DNA from: a bacterium
Lineage (GTDB): Bacteria > Krumholzibacteriota > Krumholzibacteriia > WVZY01
Reading direction: 5' to 3'
NCBI GenBank assembly: GCA_027296025.1
Contig: JAPUJU010000365.1
Coordinates: 1-15,398, forward strand
Length of the DNA: 15,398 nt
The position numbers were made by a program, and so were the translations under genes. Position 1 is the first letter of the stretch, and each line of letters begins with the position of its first letter. Shown here in pieces: positions 1-6,819 of the stretch. The notes under the pieces are model-generated. The model was not told the origin of the DNA. It saw nothing but the letters and a program-made list of their open reading frames with translations, and ran no database searches.

Positions 1-994
1 GCGCCTTGTAATACTCGCGGAAGGTACCCGACTTCACACTCTCCCACCACTTCTGGTTGTCCCTGTACCACGATACGGTCTTCTCCATCGCGCTATTGAA
101 GTCGACCTCGGGCTTCCAGCCGAGGGCCTCGATTTTCTTGCTGTCCAACAAGTAGGCGCGGTCGTGGCCTTTGCGATCTTCGATGAACACGATTCGCGAC
201 TCGGGCACATCCAGCAGTTTGAGAATTTGTTTCGCGATATGGAGGTTCGGCTGGCTTTTCCCCACGGCAATATTATAGATCTCGCCGCTCTTGCCGTCCG
301 TCGAGACTTTCTCCAGTGCCGCGCAATTGTCTTCGACGTAGATCCAGTCGCGCTCGTGCATCCCGTCGCCGTAGAGCGGGAGTTCCTTGCCCTCCATCGT
401 ATTTGTAATGAAAAGTGGAATGAACTTCTCAACGTGCTGATACGGCCCGAAGTTGTTCGAGCTTCGCGTGATCACCACCGGCACCTCGAACGTGTTGTGA
501 AAGGCCAGACACATCAGGTCGCCACCACACTTGCTCGCTGAGTACGGATTGCCTGGATTGAGTTGTGCCGTCTCGTCAAAATTGTCCCCGGACGAGCTTC
601 CGTAGACCTCGTCTGTCGAGATCTGTATGAACCGCTTTACGTTGTGCTCCATCGCGGCACGGAGCAGGGTGTAGGTACCGAGAATGTCGGTGTCGATAAA
701 CGTCGTCGCTTCGTGAATGGACCGGTCGACGTGCGTCTCCGCCGCCAGGTTGAACACAGCTTCGCAACCGTCCATTGCTTCCATAACTACGTTAGAATCG
801 GCGATCGATCCCTTGACGAATGTCACACGATCGTCGCCAACGATACCTTCGAGGTTTTCCAGGTTGCCCGCGTAGGTCAGTGCATCGAGTACGGTGATGT
901 TACAGTCCCCATGACGATTGAAAATCCGTCGCACGAAGTTCGAGCCGATGAAACCGGCGCCACCGGTTACCAGAATCGATTTGAAGAAAGCCAC
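1..994 (-). CDS. rfbB: dTDP-glucose 4,6-dehydratase, 3' end cut by window edge
   Basis: Converts dTDP-glucose to dTDP-4-keto-6-deoxyglucose, the shared precursor of dTDP-rhamnose and other deoxysugars; cytoplasmic and NAD-dependent. About 331 residues are visible and there is no stop before the edge. An extended-SDR Rossmann fold starts at once with GGAGFIG (residues 11-17). The family's Asp-Glu signature is in TDEVYG (127-132), the catalytic pair is Tyr151/Lys155 (YSASK), and the subfamily motifs NNFGPYQ (180-186) and RDWIYVED (215-222) follow. The C-terminal W-x-x-Y-Y-K-like end suggests only a few residues are missing. The start is GTG at 994-992: it gives the usual short N-terminus, has AAGGA upstream, and lies one base after the stop of the epimerase gene, so translation is probably coupled. 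rfbA and rfbD partners would have to lie beyond the left edge. The family assignment is very sure. Confidence 0.95.
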   Translation of the reverse strand, partial: MAFFKSILVTGGAGFIGSNFVRRIFNRHGDCNITVLDALTYAGNLENLEGIVGDDRVTFVKGSIADSNVVMEAMDGCEAVFNLAAETHVDRSIHEATTFIDTDILGTYTLLRAAMEHNVKRFIQISTDEVYGSSSGDNFDETAQLNPGNPYSASKCGGDLMCLAFHNTFEVPVVITRSSNNFGPYQHVEKFIPLFITNTMEGKELPLYGDGMHERDWIYVEDNCAALEKVSTDGKSGEIYNIAVGKSQPNLHIAKQILKLLDVPESRIVFIEDRKGHDRAYLLDSKKIEALGWKPEVDFNSAMEKTVSWYRDNQKWWESVKSGTFREYYKA

Positions 995-995
995 T

Positions 996-1451
996 CTATC
1001 CGTCCTTCCCCGACCAGTCGTAGGGAATGTCGTTGTCGTGCGGATCGACTCGGAATTCGTCCGGATTCTTGTAATCGTACATCTCCGTGGGACAGTTGAT
1101 CAGCAGCCCGGGTTCGGTACCCACGCCCTTCATGCCGTGAAGCACGAGCTTCGGAATGACGAGGAGAATCCGGTTCTGCTCGCCGAGGAAGAACTCGTTG
1201 ACCTCTCCGTGGGTCGGAGAGTCTTCGCGCCCGTCATAGAGCGCCACCTTGATCATGCCCTTCACGCAGACAAAGTGGTCCGTCTGCTTCTTATGATAGT
1301 GCCAGCCCTTGACAACACCGGGATATACGACCGTCATGTAGATCTGGCCGAACTTCTGAAAGAAGTCGTCGTCGGCCCGCATCATTTCCATCAGGTACCC
1401 GCGTTCGTCCGGAATGACTTTCAGCTTTTTGACAACAACGCCATCAATCAC
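996..1451 (-). CDS. dTDP-4-dehydrorhamnose 3,5-epimerase family protein (short RmlC-like cupin)
   Basis: A 151-residue cupin-fold sugar epimerase, shorter than canonical RmlC (about 180). The core is conserved: KGWHYH (48-53), with His51 in the place of the RmlC catalytic His, then a second His at LHG (His105), SPTHGEVNEFF (79-88) and PTEMY (121-125). The C-terminus IPYDW (142-146) is typical of the short family branch. The likely role is epimerising a dTDP-4-keto-6-deoxy sugar made by the adjacent rfbB product, but a related isomerase or another epimerisation position cannot be excluded from sequence. The start is GTG at 1451-1449, overlapping the ugd stop as GTGA. A strong AAGGAGG lies six bases upstream and decides this start. 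Family sure; exact substrate not. Confidence 0.88.
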   Translation of the reverse strand: MIDGVVVKKLKVIPDERGYLMEMMRADDDFFQKFGQIYMTVVYPGVVKGWHYHKKQTDHFVCVKGMIKVALYDGREDSPTHGEVNEFFLGEQNRILLVIPKLVLHGMKGVGTEPGLLINCPTEMYDYKNPDEFRVDPHDNDIPYDWSGKDG

Positions 1452-2776
1452 TTGGACCCTCCTTGTTCCACTCCACGACCGAACGAGTCGTAACGGAATC
1501 CGACTTCCTTCATTCGCTCCGGCTTATACACGTTCCGGCAATCGATGAAAACAGGCTTCCGCATCACTTTGTGCAGACGCGTGAGATCCATTTCTCGAAA
1601 CTCGTTCCACTCCGTTACCAGAAGCAGCCCGTCGCAGTTTTCCGCCGCGTCGTACGCGTTCTTGCAGCGCACGACGGCGAGGCCAACCGCGCTTTCGAAT
1701 GCGTCCATCGCGACCGGATCGAACACACGAACGTCGGCGCCTTCCTTGATCAGCTGCGTGATGATCCGAATCGAAGGCGCTTCCCGGAGGTCGTCCGTGT
1801 TCGGCTTGAACGCGAGCCCGAGCACCCCGATTGTTTTGCCCGAAAGTGTGCCCAGTACATTTCTCACCTTGTCTACCGCCCTCGGCGCGAGTGAGCGGTT
1901 TATCTCGAGGACCGCCTCGATGATACCGGGATCATACCCCTTCGTCTTCGCCAGATGAACGAGCGAGGCAACATCCTTCGGAAGACACGACCCGCCGAAA
2001 CCGATTCCCGCGTGAAGGAACTTCGACCCGATGCGCTGATCGAGGCCCATCCCTTTAGCCACGTCATCGATGTCTGCACCGACCTCCTCACAGATCGCCG
2101 CCATCTCGTTGATGAACGAGATTTTCGTGGCGAGGTACGCGTTGCTTGCATATTTGACGAGCTCCGCCGTCTCGAGCGTCGTCATAAGGTTCGGCGTCTC
2201 GATCAGGTACAGCGGACGGTAGACTTCCCTCATTGTCTCGCGTGCTCGGTCCGATTCGACCCCGATGACGACACGGTTCGGTCGAAGAAAATCGGCGACG
2301 GCCGAGCCTTCACGGAGAAACTCAGGATTCGAAACCATGTCGAAGTGGGCATCCTTCGGCGCGTGCTCGCGCAGAATCTTTTCCAGGGACCGCGTCGTAC
2401 CGACCGGCACGGTACTCTTCTGGACAATTACCTTGTAACCGTTCAAATGCTGGGCTATGGATATGGACGCCTCGGTCACATAACTGAGGTCGGTCGAGCC
2501 GTCGGGAAACGAAGGCGTGCCCACGGCGACGAAAATTACGTCGGAGTTTTCGACGGACTCTTTCAGATTCGTCGTAAAGATCAGTCTCCCGCTCTCGATG
2601 TTGCGAATGACCATGTCCTGCAGGCCCGGCTCGAAGATGGGCATACCCCCCTTTTGCAGCGTGTCGATGCGATCGGTATCGATGTCCACACACCGGACCG
2701 TATTGCCAAAATCCGCAAGACACGACCCCGACACGAGCCCGACGTAGCCGGTGCCAATCATGCATATCCGTATCAT
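1448..2776 (-). CDS. ugd: UDP-glucose 6-dehydrogenase
   Basis: Oxidises UDP-glucose twice with NAD+ to UDP-glucuronate, a precursor for acidic polysaccharides and for UDP-xylose or UDP-galacturonate. The protein is 442 residues, the usual bacterial length. Visible motifs: the NAD-binding loop GTGYVGLV (8-15), acidic Asp31 after the second strand, VAVGTPS (83-89), the STVPVGTT loop (121-128), PEFLREGSA (151-159), and the catalytic cysteine Cys264 within GFGGSCLPKD (259-268). The central helix has the expected ELVKYASNAYLATKISF pattern (205-221), and the C-terminal domain carries GLAFKPNTDDLREAPS. The ATG start has GGAGG six bases upstream. It lies 25 bases after the rmd-like gene and overlaps the epimerase start by four bases. 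Operon position suggests it feeds the same glycan as the gmd and rfb genes. Tyrosine-kinase activation is known for some homologues; nothing here shows it. Confidence 0.96.
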   Translation of the reverse strand: MIRICMIGTGYVGLVSGSCLADFGNTVRCVDIDTDRIDTLQKGGMPIFEPGLQDMVIRNIESGRLIFTTNLKESVENSDVIFVAVGTPSFPDGSTDLSYVTEASISIAQHLNGYKVIVQKSTVPVGTTRSLEKILREHAPKDAHFDMVSNPEFLREGSAVADFLRPNRVVIGVESDRARETMREVYRPLYLIETPNLMTTLETAELVKYASNAYLATKISFINEMAAICEEVGADIDDVAKGMGLDQRIGSKFLHAGIGFGGSCLPKDVASLVHLAKTKGYDPGIIEAVLEINRSLAPRAVDKVRNVLGTLSGKTIGVLGLAFKPNTDDLREAPSIRIITQLIKEGADVRVFDPVAMDAFESAVGLAVVRCKNAYDAAENCDGLLLVTEWNEFREMDLTRLHKVMRKPVFIDCRNVYKPERMKEVGFRYDSFGRGVEQGGSK

Positions 2777-2801
2777 TCAAGTCCTCCGTATATCATCTCA
2801 A

Positions 2802-3749
2802 TTAGGAGAGGCGGGCGTCCCACTCGTCCAGCAGCGACTGAAGCGTGTCATCGAACGGTATCGACTGCTGCCAGCCCGTCGCGGCGATCAACCTGGACGC
2901 ATCGCCCCTGAGTTCCCTTATGTCGGCTGCACGCAACCGTTCCTTATCTACCTCGATTCTCAATTCGATACCGGCGAGCTCTGCGAGACGTTCCAGTATT
3001 TCCCGGAGGCTTCTTGAAGTGCCGGAGCACACATTATAAATCTGCCCGCTCTCGCCCCCATCGAGCAGGAGCACGTACGCCCGGCTGACGTCGCGAACGT
3101 CCGAGAAATCGCGCTTGACGTCGATGTTGCCGACATTGACCACAGGTTTCCGTTTACCCTTCTTGATTTCGACGACCTGGCGGGCGAAGCTGGACAGAAC
3201 GAACGTATCGGGGCGGCCGGCACCGGTGTGATTGAAGCTCCGGGTCGAAACAACGTCAACCCCGTACACCGACGCGTACAGAGCACAACACTCCTCCTGA
3301 ATCGCCTTGCTGAGCGCATACGGATTGTTCGGCCGGGTCGGCATTGTTTCGACAAGCGGAAGGTCCACCGGCTCCACCGAGCCATAGACATCCGCCGAAC
3401 CGATGGCAAGCAATCGCACCTTCGCTTCGGACGTCCGCATCACCTCGAGAATATGCAGCACCGAAAGAGAATTGTTCACAATCGTCTCGTGTGGCTTTCG
3501 AAACGATATGCCGCCGCTCGACTGAGCTGCGAGGTGAATGATGCTTCCGGCTTGTGCGTCTTTGAGAAGCTTTTCGACGTCCGCTTTCGATTGCAGATCG
3601 ATACTTCGGTATTCCGATAACGGAAGATCCGGTACATCCGGTTTGACATCCACGCCCCAGACGTCGAATCCTTCTTCAGCGAGCAGCGCCGTGAGATACC
3701 GGCCCACGAAACCGCCGCATCCGGTAACCACTACCCGACGATCCGCCAC
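2802..3749 (-). CDS. rmd: NAD-dependent epimerase/dehydratase, GDP-4-keto-6-deoxymannose reductase-like
   Basis: An extended SDR of 315 residues. It has the NAD(P) loop GCGGFVG (10-16), the core HLAAQSS (72-78), GSADVYG (117-123) and the catalytic Tyr144/Lys148 (YALSK). The downstream blocks SFNHTGAG, FVLSSFARQ and VGNIDVKRDFSDVRDV are characteristic of the GDP-6-deoxy-D-mannose reductase (Rmd) and GDP-mannose dehydratase group. Next to a Gmd-like gene, the best reading is reduction of GDP-4-keto-6-deoxy-D-mannose to GDP-D-rhamnose; another 4-ketoreductase or epimerase outcome is possible. The GTG start at 3749-3747 lies four bases after the gmd stop, with AGAGG upstream. It resembles its neighbour gmd along its length, so the pair are probably old paralogues. 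Family sure, substrate moderately so. Confidence 0.8.
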   Translation of the reverse strand: MADRRVVVTGCGGFVGRYLTALLAEEGFDVWGVDVKPDVPDLPLSEYRSIDLQSKADVEKLLKDAQAGSIIHLAAQSSGGISFRKPHETIVNNSLSVLHILEVMRTSEAKVRLLAIGSADVYGSVEPVDLPLVETMPTRPNNPYALSKAIQEECCALYASVYGVDVVSTRSFNHTGAGRPDTFVLSSFARQVVEIKKGKRKPVVNVGNIDVKRDFSDVRDVSRAYVLLLDGGESGQIYNVCSGTSRSLREILERLAELAGIELRIEVDKERLRAADIRELRGDASRLIAATGWQQSIPFDDTLQSLLDEWDARLS

Positions 3750-3753
3750 CTTG

Positions 3754-4704
3754 TTACCTCTGCCTCCAGTATTCGAGGATGTCCCTCAACGTCGTCTCGA
3801 AAGGAATCTCCGGCTTCCAACCGGTCTCGTTACGGAACTTCGACGAGTCACCGAGAAGTCGCGGCACATCAGACGGCCGCAAGCGGGTGGTATCCTGTTT
3901 GACCTCGATTTTCGCGTCGGTCAAAGCGAGCAGCATGTCGAGCACCTCGCGGATCGTATGGGCTTTCTCGGAGCAGATATTGTACGCCTCGCCCGCCTTT
4001 CCCTTCTCGAGTGCAAGAAAGTATGCCCGCACCACATCCCGAACGTCCGAAAAATCCCGGCTGGCATCGAGGTTACCGACGAACAGGAGCGGGTCCCTGC
4101 GACCCGCTTCGATATCGACGATCTGCCTGGCGAAATCAGAGGCCACGAACACCGATCCACGCCGAGGGCCCGTGTGATTGAATCCCCGCGTGCGTACGAT
4201 ATCCATTTTGTAACTCATGAAGTACTGGTACCCGAGCATGTCCTGTCCAACCTTGCTCACCGCGTACGGGCTCAGGGGTCGAAACGGATTGCTTTCCTTG
4301 ATGGGCAATTCGTCCTCGTAAACCATGCCGTATTCTTCACTCGATCCCGCGATCTGAATGCGACATTTCAGATCGAGCTCGCGAACGGCCTCGAAAATGT
4401 TGAGCTGTCCGATAACGTTCGTTATCAGACTTTCCGTCGGAGCGTGCCAGCTCGTGGGAACGAAACTCTGCGCGGCCAGATGAAAGATGTATTCAGGGGA
4501 AATTTTTTCGATCACACGGCGCGTCGATGTCGCGTCGCGAAGATCGCACTCGAGTAGCTTGATCTTGCCCTCTAGGTGCTCGATATTCTCCGTGCGGCTT
4601 CGCCAGCGGATGATCCCGTACACATCCACATCACCCCGCTCGAGGCAGTAGTCCGCCAGATGGCTCCCGGCGAATCCGGTAATCCCGGTGATAAGAGCTC
4701 GCAT
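3754..4704 (-). CDS. gmd: GDP-mannose 4,6-dehydratase-like protein, first gene of the nucleotide-sugar operon
   Basis: Probably converts GDP-D-mannose to GDP-4-keto-6-deoxy-D-mannose. An extended SDR of 316 residues, shorter than E. coli Gmd (about 373) but normal for the compact branch. Motifs: GITGFAGSHLA (7-17), an Arg-rich RWRSR (33-37) where Gmd proteins bind the NADP 2'-phosphate, AGSSEEYG (119-126) with the Ser-Ser-Glu active-site signature, Tyr147/Lys151 (YAVSK), RGFNHTGPRRG, and VGNLDASRDFSDVRDVVRAY. The ATG start has AAGGG six bases upstream. It sits 28 bases inside a predicted transcript whose promoter (4740-4768) is overlapped by a palindrome. The rmd-like gene follows after four bases, which supports a Gmd/Rmd pair acting in sequence. 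The alternative is a two-step Rmd-like arrangement in which this enzyme is also a reductase. Confidence 0.85.
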   Translation of the reverse strand: MRALITGITGFAGSHLADYCLERGDVDVYGIIRWRSRTENIEHLEGKIKLLECDLRDATSTRRVIEKISPEYIFHLAAQSFVPTSWHAPTESLITNVIGQLNIFEAVRELDLKCRIQIAGSSEEYGMVYEDELPIKESNPFRPLSPYAVSKVGQDMLGYQYFMSYKMDIVRTRGFNHTGPRRGSVFVASDFARQIVDIEAGRRDPLLFVGNLDASRDFSDVRDVVRAYFLALEKGKAGEAYNICSEKAHTIREVLDMLLALTDAKIEVKQDTTRLRPSDVPRLLGDSSKFRNETGWKPEIPFETTLRDILEYWRQR

Positions 4705-4728
4705 GAAAAACCCTTCTAAAAAACGAAT

Positions 4729-4746
4729 ATAACCTTTGAAGGTTAT
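4729..4746. promoter_or_regulatory. 18-bp perfect inverted repeat over the gmd -10: candidate operator
   Basis: The plus strand reads ATAACCTT-TG-AAGGTTAT: two 8-base arms that are exact reverse complements around a 2-base centre. It covers the -10 element and the likely start site of the gmd promoter, the classical position for a repressor operator. There is no U-tract, so it is not an intrinsic terminator. In RNA only a tight two-base loop would be left, so a DNA-binding dimer site is more likely. No regulator gene is in the window. Confidence 0.55.
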
Positions 4747-4768
4747 GCCAAAATCCCAATAGTGTCAA
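4740..4768 (-). promoter_or_regulatory. sigma70-type promoter of the gmd operon
   Basis: On the minus strand a perfect -35 TTGACA (4768-4763) is followed by a 17-base spacer and a weak -10 TAACCT (4745-4740, 3 of 6 matches, but with the T-A...T frame). Transcription would start near 4733, giving a leader of about 29 bases before the gmd ATG. The perfect -35, the ideal spacing and the AT-rich surroundings in an otherwise GC-rich window support it. A TATATT a little downstream (near 4730-4725) has no -35 at the right distance. The weak -10 may mean activator dependence. Confidence 0.6.
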
Positions 4769-4791
4769 TGGGTTTCAGCGTTCGAGACCTT

Positions 4792-4844
4792 GCGCGCGAG
4801 CTTACTTCACGCCCCTTACAAGCATCGTTGTAAACGCGCGCGCG
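4792..4844. repeat. nested inverted repeats between tag and gmd
   Basis: The 150-base gap between tag and gmd holds, besides the promoter, an inner inverted repeat TTACAA-N6-TTGTAA (4816-4833). It is flanked by GC-alternating blocks GCGCGCG (4792-4798) and a (CG)5 run (4835-4844) that are mutually complementary. The tag transcript could fold through this region, but no T-run follows the stem, so it is not a standard Rho-independent terminator. It could be a second protein-binding site upstream of the gmd promoter, a 3' mRNA structure for tag, or chance. Confidence 0.35.
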
Positions 4845-4854
4845 GTCGGCATGG

Positions 4855-5448
4855 TCACCGACGTTTCCCGCTCCGGGCGACCGCCTTCGCGACTTCTCTA
4901 TGACGAAAACACGTCGTCTCGTGGTCGTTCACGAGGCCGGTCGCCTGCATGAACGCGTAGCAGATCGTCGGGCCGACGAAACGGAAGCCGCGCCTGCGAA
5001 GGTCTTTGCTCATCGCACATGACTCCTCGGTCACCGCCGGGAGGTCTTTCAAGCTTTTCCATCGATTTCGGATTTGCCTGCTGCCCACAAACTCCCAGAT
5101 GTAGGCATCGAAACTCCCGAACTCTTTCTGCACTTTCAAAAAGCCCCTTGCATTCGATACGGTCGACTCCACTTTCAACCGGTTGCGAACGATCCCGGGG
5201 TCTTTTAGAAGGCTCTCGACCTTGCGCTTCGTGAAGCGTGCAACCTTCACAGGGTCAAAGTTGGCAAACGACTTGCGGTAGTTGTCGCGCTTCTTGAGGA
5301 TCGTCGACCAACTTAGCCCGGCTTGCGCGCCCTCCAGCGTGAGAAATTCGAAGAGCAACCGGTCGTCGTGAACGGGCACGCCCCATTCCTTGTCGTGGTA
5401 TTCGCTCATCAGCCTTTCTTCCCCTGCCCACTTGCAACGTAATTTCAT
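4855..5448 (-). CDS. tag: DNA-3-methyladenine glycosylase I
   Basis: Excises 3-methyladenine from alkylated DNA, leaving an abasic site for base-excision repair. A 197-residue helix-hairpin-helix-type glycosylase of normal length. It aligns closely with what I know of E. coli Tag: N-terminal CKW, then YHDKEWGVP (17-25), LEGAQAGLSW (38-47) with Glu39 in the place of catalytic Glu38, LKKRDNYR, RRRGFRFVGPTICYAFMQA (151-169) and GLVNDHETTC (171-180). The zinc-snap ligands Cys5, His18, His176 and Cys180 are all present. The start is ATG at 5448-5446, with GGAAAG upstream and 44 bases after the transporter stop. The reading frame stays open much further upstream, but that extension overlaps the transporter gene and has no family similarity. 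Last gene of the apparent pyr transcript. Confidence 0.95.
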   Translation of the reverse strand: MKLRCKWAGEERLMSEYHDKEWGVPVHDDRLLFEFLTLEGAQAGLSWSTILKKRDNYRKSFANFDPVKVARFTKRKVESLLKDPGIVRNRLKVESTVSNARGFLKVQKEFGSFDAYIWEFVGSRQIRNRWKSLKDLPAVTEESCAMSKDLRRRGFRFVGPTICYAFMQATGLVNDHETTCFRHREVAKAVARSGKRR

Positions 5449-5492
5449 TTTCTTTCCAACCTTCCGTAAAACGTGCGTATGGGACAACGACG

Positions 5493-6761
5493 TCAGCGCC
5501 ACACGAAGTAAACGACGAGGGACCCGAGCAGCGTCGCAATAACCGTAAAGGGGAGTCCGATCTTCGCGAACTCGCCGAAAGACACATGGTATCCGTGCTT
5601 TCGAAGTGCCCCCGTAGCTACGATATTCGCCGAGGCGCCGACCGGTGTTATGTTGCCGCCGAGCGATGCGCCAATCAACAGACCGAACACGAGAAGCTCC
5701 ACCCCGACATCGAGGTTGTCCGAAAGCTTCTGCACGACCGGTATCATCGCGGTCAGGTACGGAACGTTGTCGATAAACGCGCTGATGGCGACAGATACCC
5801 ATACGACCACATTGAACACGACAACCGGATTACTTGCAACTGTCTCAGAGAGAAAGCTTGCGAAGTTATCGAGAACACCAACGCGTTCCAACATCCCTAC
5901 CATGACGAAAATTCCAGCGAGAAACGTGGTCGTCGACCAGTCAAAGTGTGCGACGACCCACGCCGTCTCTTTCTTGTGAGCGAACCGGGAGAAGGCCATG
6001 CAAAGAAAAGCGAGCGCCATGCACGCCGTGCCGCCGAACCACTTGAAATCGGGATCGACAAACGACGATGCCGTGAGTGCGACAATCATGAGGCTGATAA
6101 AAATGAACGGCACCCAGCTACGAACTCTTACGTGCCCCTCGAAGTGAATTTCGTTCTTGTGCCGGCTGTACAGCCAGTAGAGGAAAAGCATCGACCCGAT
6201 CGCCCCGACCTGAACTGCAAAAAAGATCCCGAGCTTGCCTTGGTAAACGAAGAAGTCGTTGAAACTCATGTGCATGTAGTTCGCAAGGATCATGCTCGGT
6301 GGATCCCCGATTAACGTCGCCGTGCCCTGCAGGTTCGACGCGATCGCGATTCCGATTACGCCGGGCACCGGGCTCACGTTGATCTTTTTCGCGAGGCCGA
6401 TCATGATCGGCGCCACGATCAGAACCGTGGCGATATTCTCGATACAGATCGACAGGATCGACGCGAAGATACATACGGCGAGGTAGGCCATTCCCACCGT
6501 GTGGGTCCGGCGAATCAGCCAGGAGGCGATAGCGTCCGGCATGTGGGAGAGAATGAAGAACTCTGAGAGGAGCAGCGTCCCCGCAAAAATACCCATGACG
6601 TTCCAGTTGATGTCATGAACGACGTCCCATCCGCTGATCAGGGTGAGCGCCACACCAAGCGCGACACCTGCCCAGAGGATCTGGCTCTTGACGCGCCTGA
6701 ACAGGACGAGCGCGACATAAGTGGCAATGAAAATGAGGCCGGCGATCAAGGCCGTGTTCAT
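5493..6761 (-). CDS. ArsB/NhaD/SLC13-superfamily ion transporter
   Basis: A 422-residue integral membrane protein with about 11-12 hydrophobic segments. The two-fold pseudo-repeat of the ion transporter superfamily is clear: ENIATVLIVAPI (108-119) with LQGTATLIGDPPS (144-156) in the first half, and IDNVPYLTAMIPV (330-342) with GASLGGNITPVGASANIVA (364-382) in the second. These hairpin motifs carry substrate and cation in the family. The substrate cannot be told from sequence: Na+/H+ exchange (NhaD-like), arsenite, or organic or inorganic anion uptake are all possible. The ATG start has AAGGAG nine bases upstream. It lies 58 bases after pyrF in the same direction with no terminator between, so it may be co-transcribed with the pyr genes. 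Superfamily sure, function open. Confidence 0.82.
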   Translation of the reverse strand: MNTALIAGLIFIATYVALVLFRRVKSQILWAGVALGVALTLISGWDVVHDINWNVMGIFAGTLLLSEFFILSHMPDAIASWLIRRTHTVGMAYLAVCIFASILSICIENIATVLIVAPIMIGLAKKINVSPVPGVIGIAIASNLQGTATLIGDPPSMILANYMHMSFNDFFVYQGKLGIFFAVQVGAIGSMLFLYWLYSRHKNEIHFEGHVRVRSWVPFIFISLMIVALTASSFVDPDFKWFGGTACMALAFLCMAFSRFAHKKETAWVVAHFDWSTTTFLAGIFVMVGMLERVGVLDNFASFLSETVASNPVVVFNVVVWVSVAISAFIDNVPYLTAMIPVVQKLSDNLDVGVELLVFGLLIGASLGGNITPVGASANIVATGALRKHGYHVSFGEFAKIGLPFTVIATLLGSLVVYFVWR

Positions 6762-6762
6762 C

Positions 6763-6774
6763 GGAGGCGTCTCC
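6763..6774 (-). promoter_or_regulatory. small hairpin over the transporter ribosome binding site
   Basis: In the mRNA the Shine-Dalgarno bases GGAG (6774-6771) can pair with CTCC (6766-6763) across a four-base ACGC loop, just before the ATG of the transporter. This could lower initiation or make it depend on upstream translation. With only four base pairs it is a weak structure and may be chance. Confidence 0.3.
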
Positions 6775-6819
6775 TTAGGAACTCCAGAGCGGGAAAATGA
6801 GTAGCGTCGAGGATATCAA

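Noticed and set aside
1955..2911. 318-codon open frame on the plus strand
   Set aside because: Antisense to ugd and the end of the rmd-like gene, both with full family motifs; its residue pattern is Arg/His-rich without domains.
3538..4557. 339-codon open frame on the plus strand
   Set aside because: Opposite gmd and the start of the rmd-like gene; low-complexity shadow with no motif.
4792..4844. Intrinsic terminator for tag
   Set aside because: Inverted repeats are present, but no U-tract follows on the minus-strand transcript.
5449..5802. N-terminal extension of the tag frame
   Set aside because: Overlaps the transporter gene in another frame; the Tag family starts near the CKW motif, matching ATG 5448.
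5586..6314. 242-codon open frame on the plus strand
   Set aside because: Antisense to the transporter; charged and motif-free, whereas the minus-strand protein has clear membrane segments.
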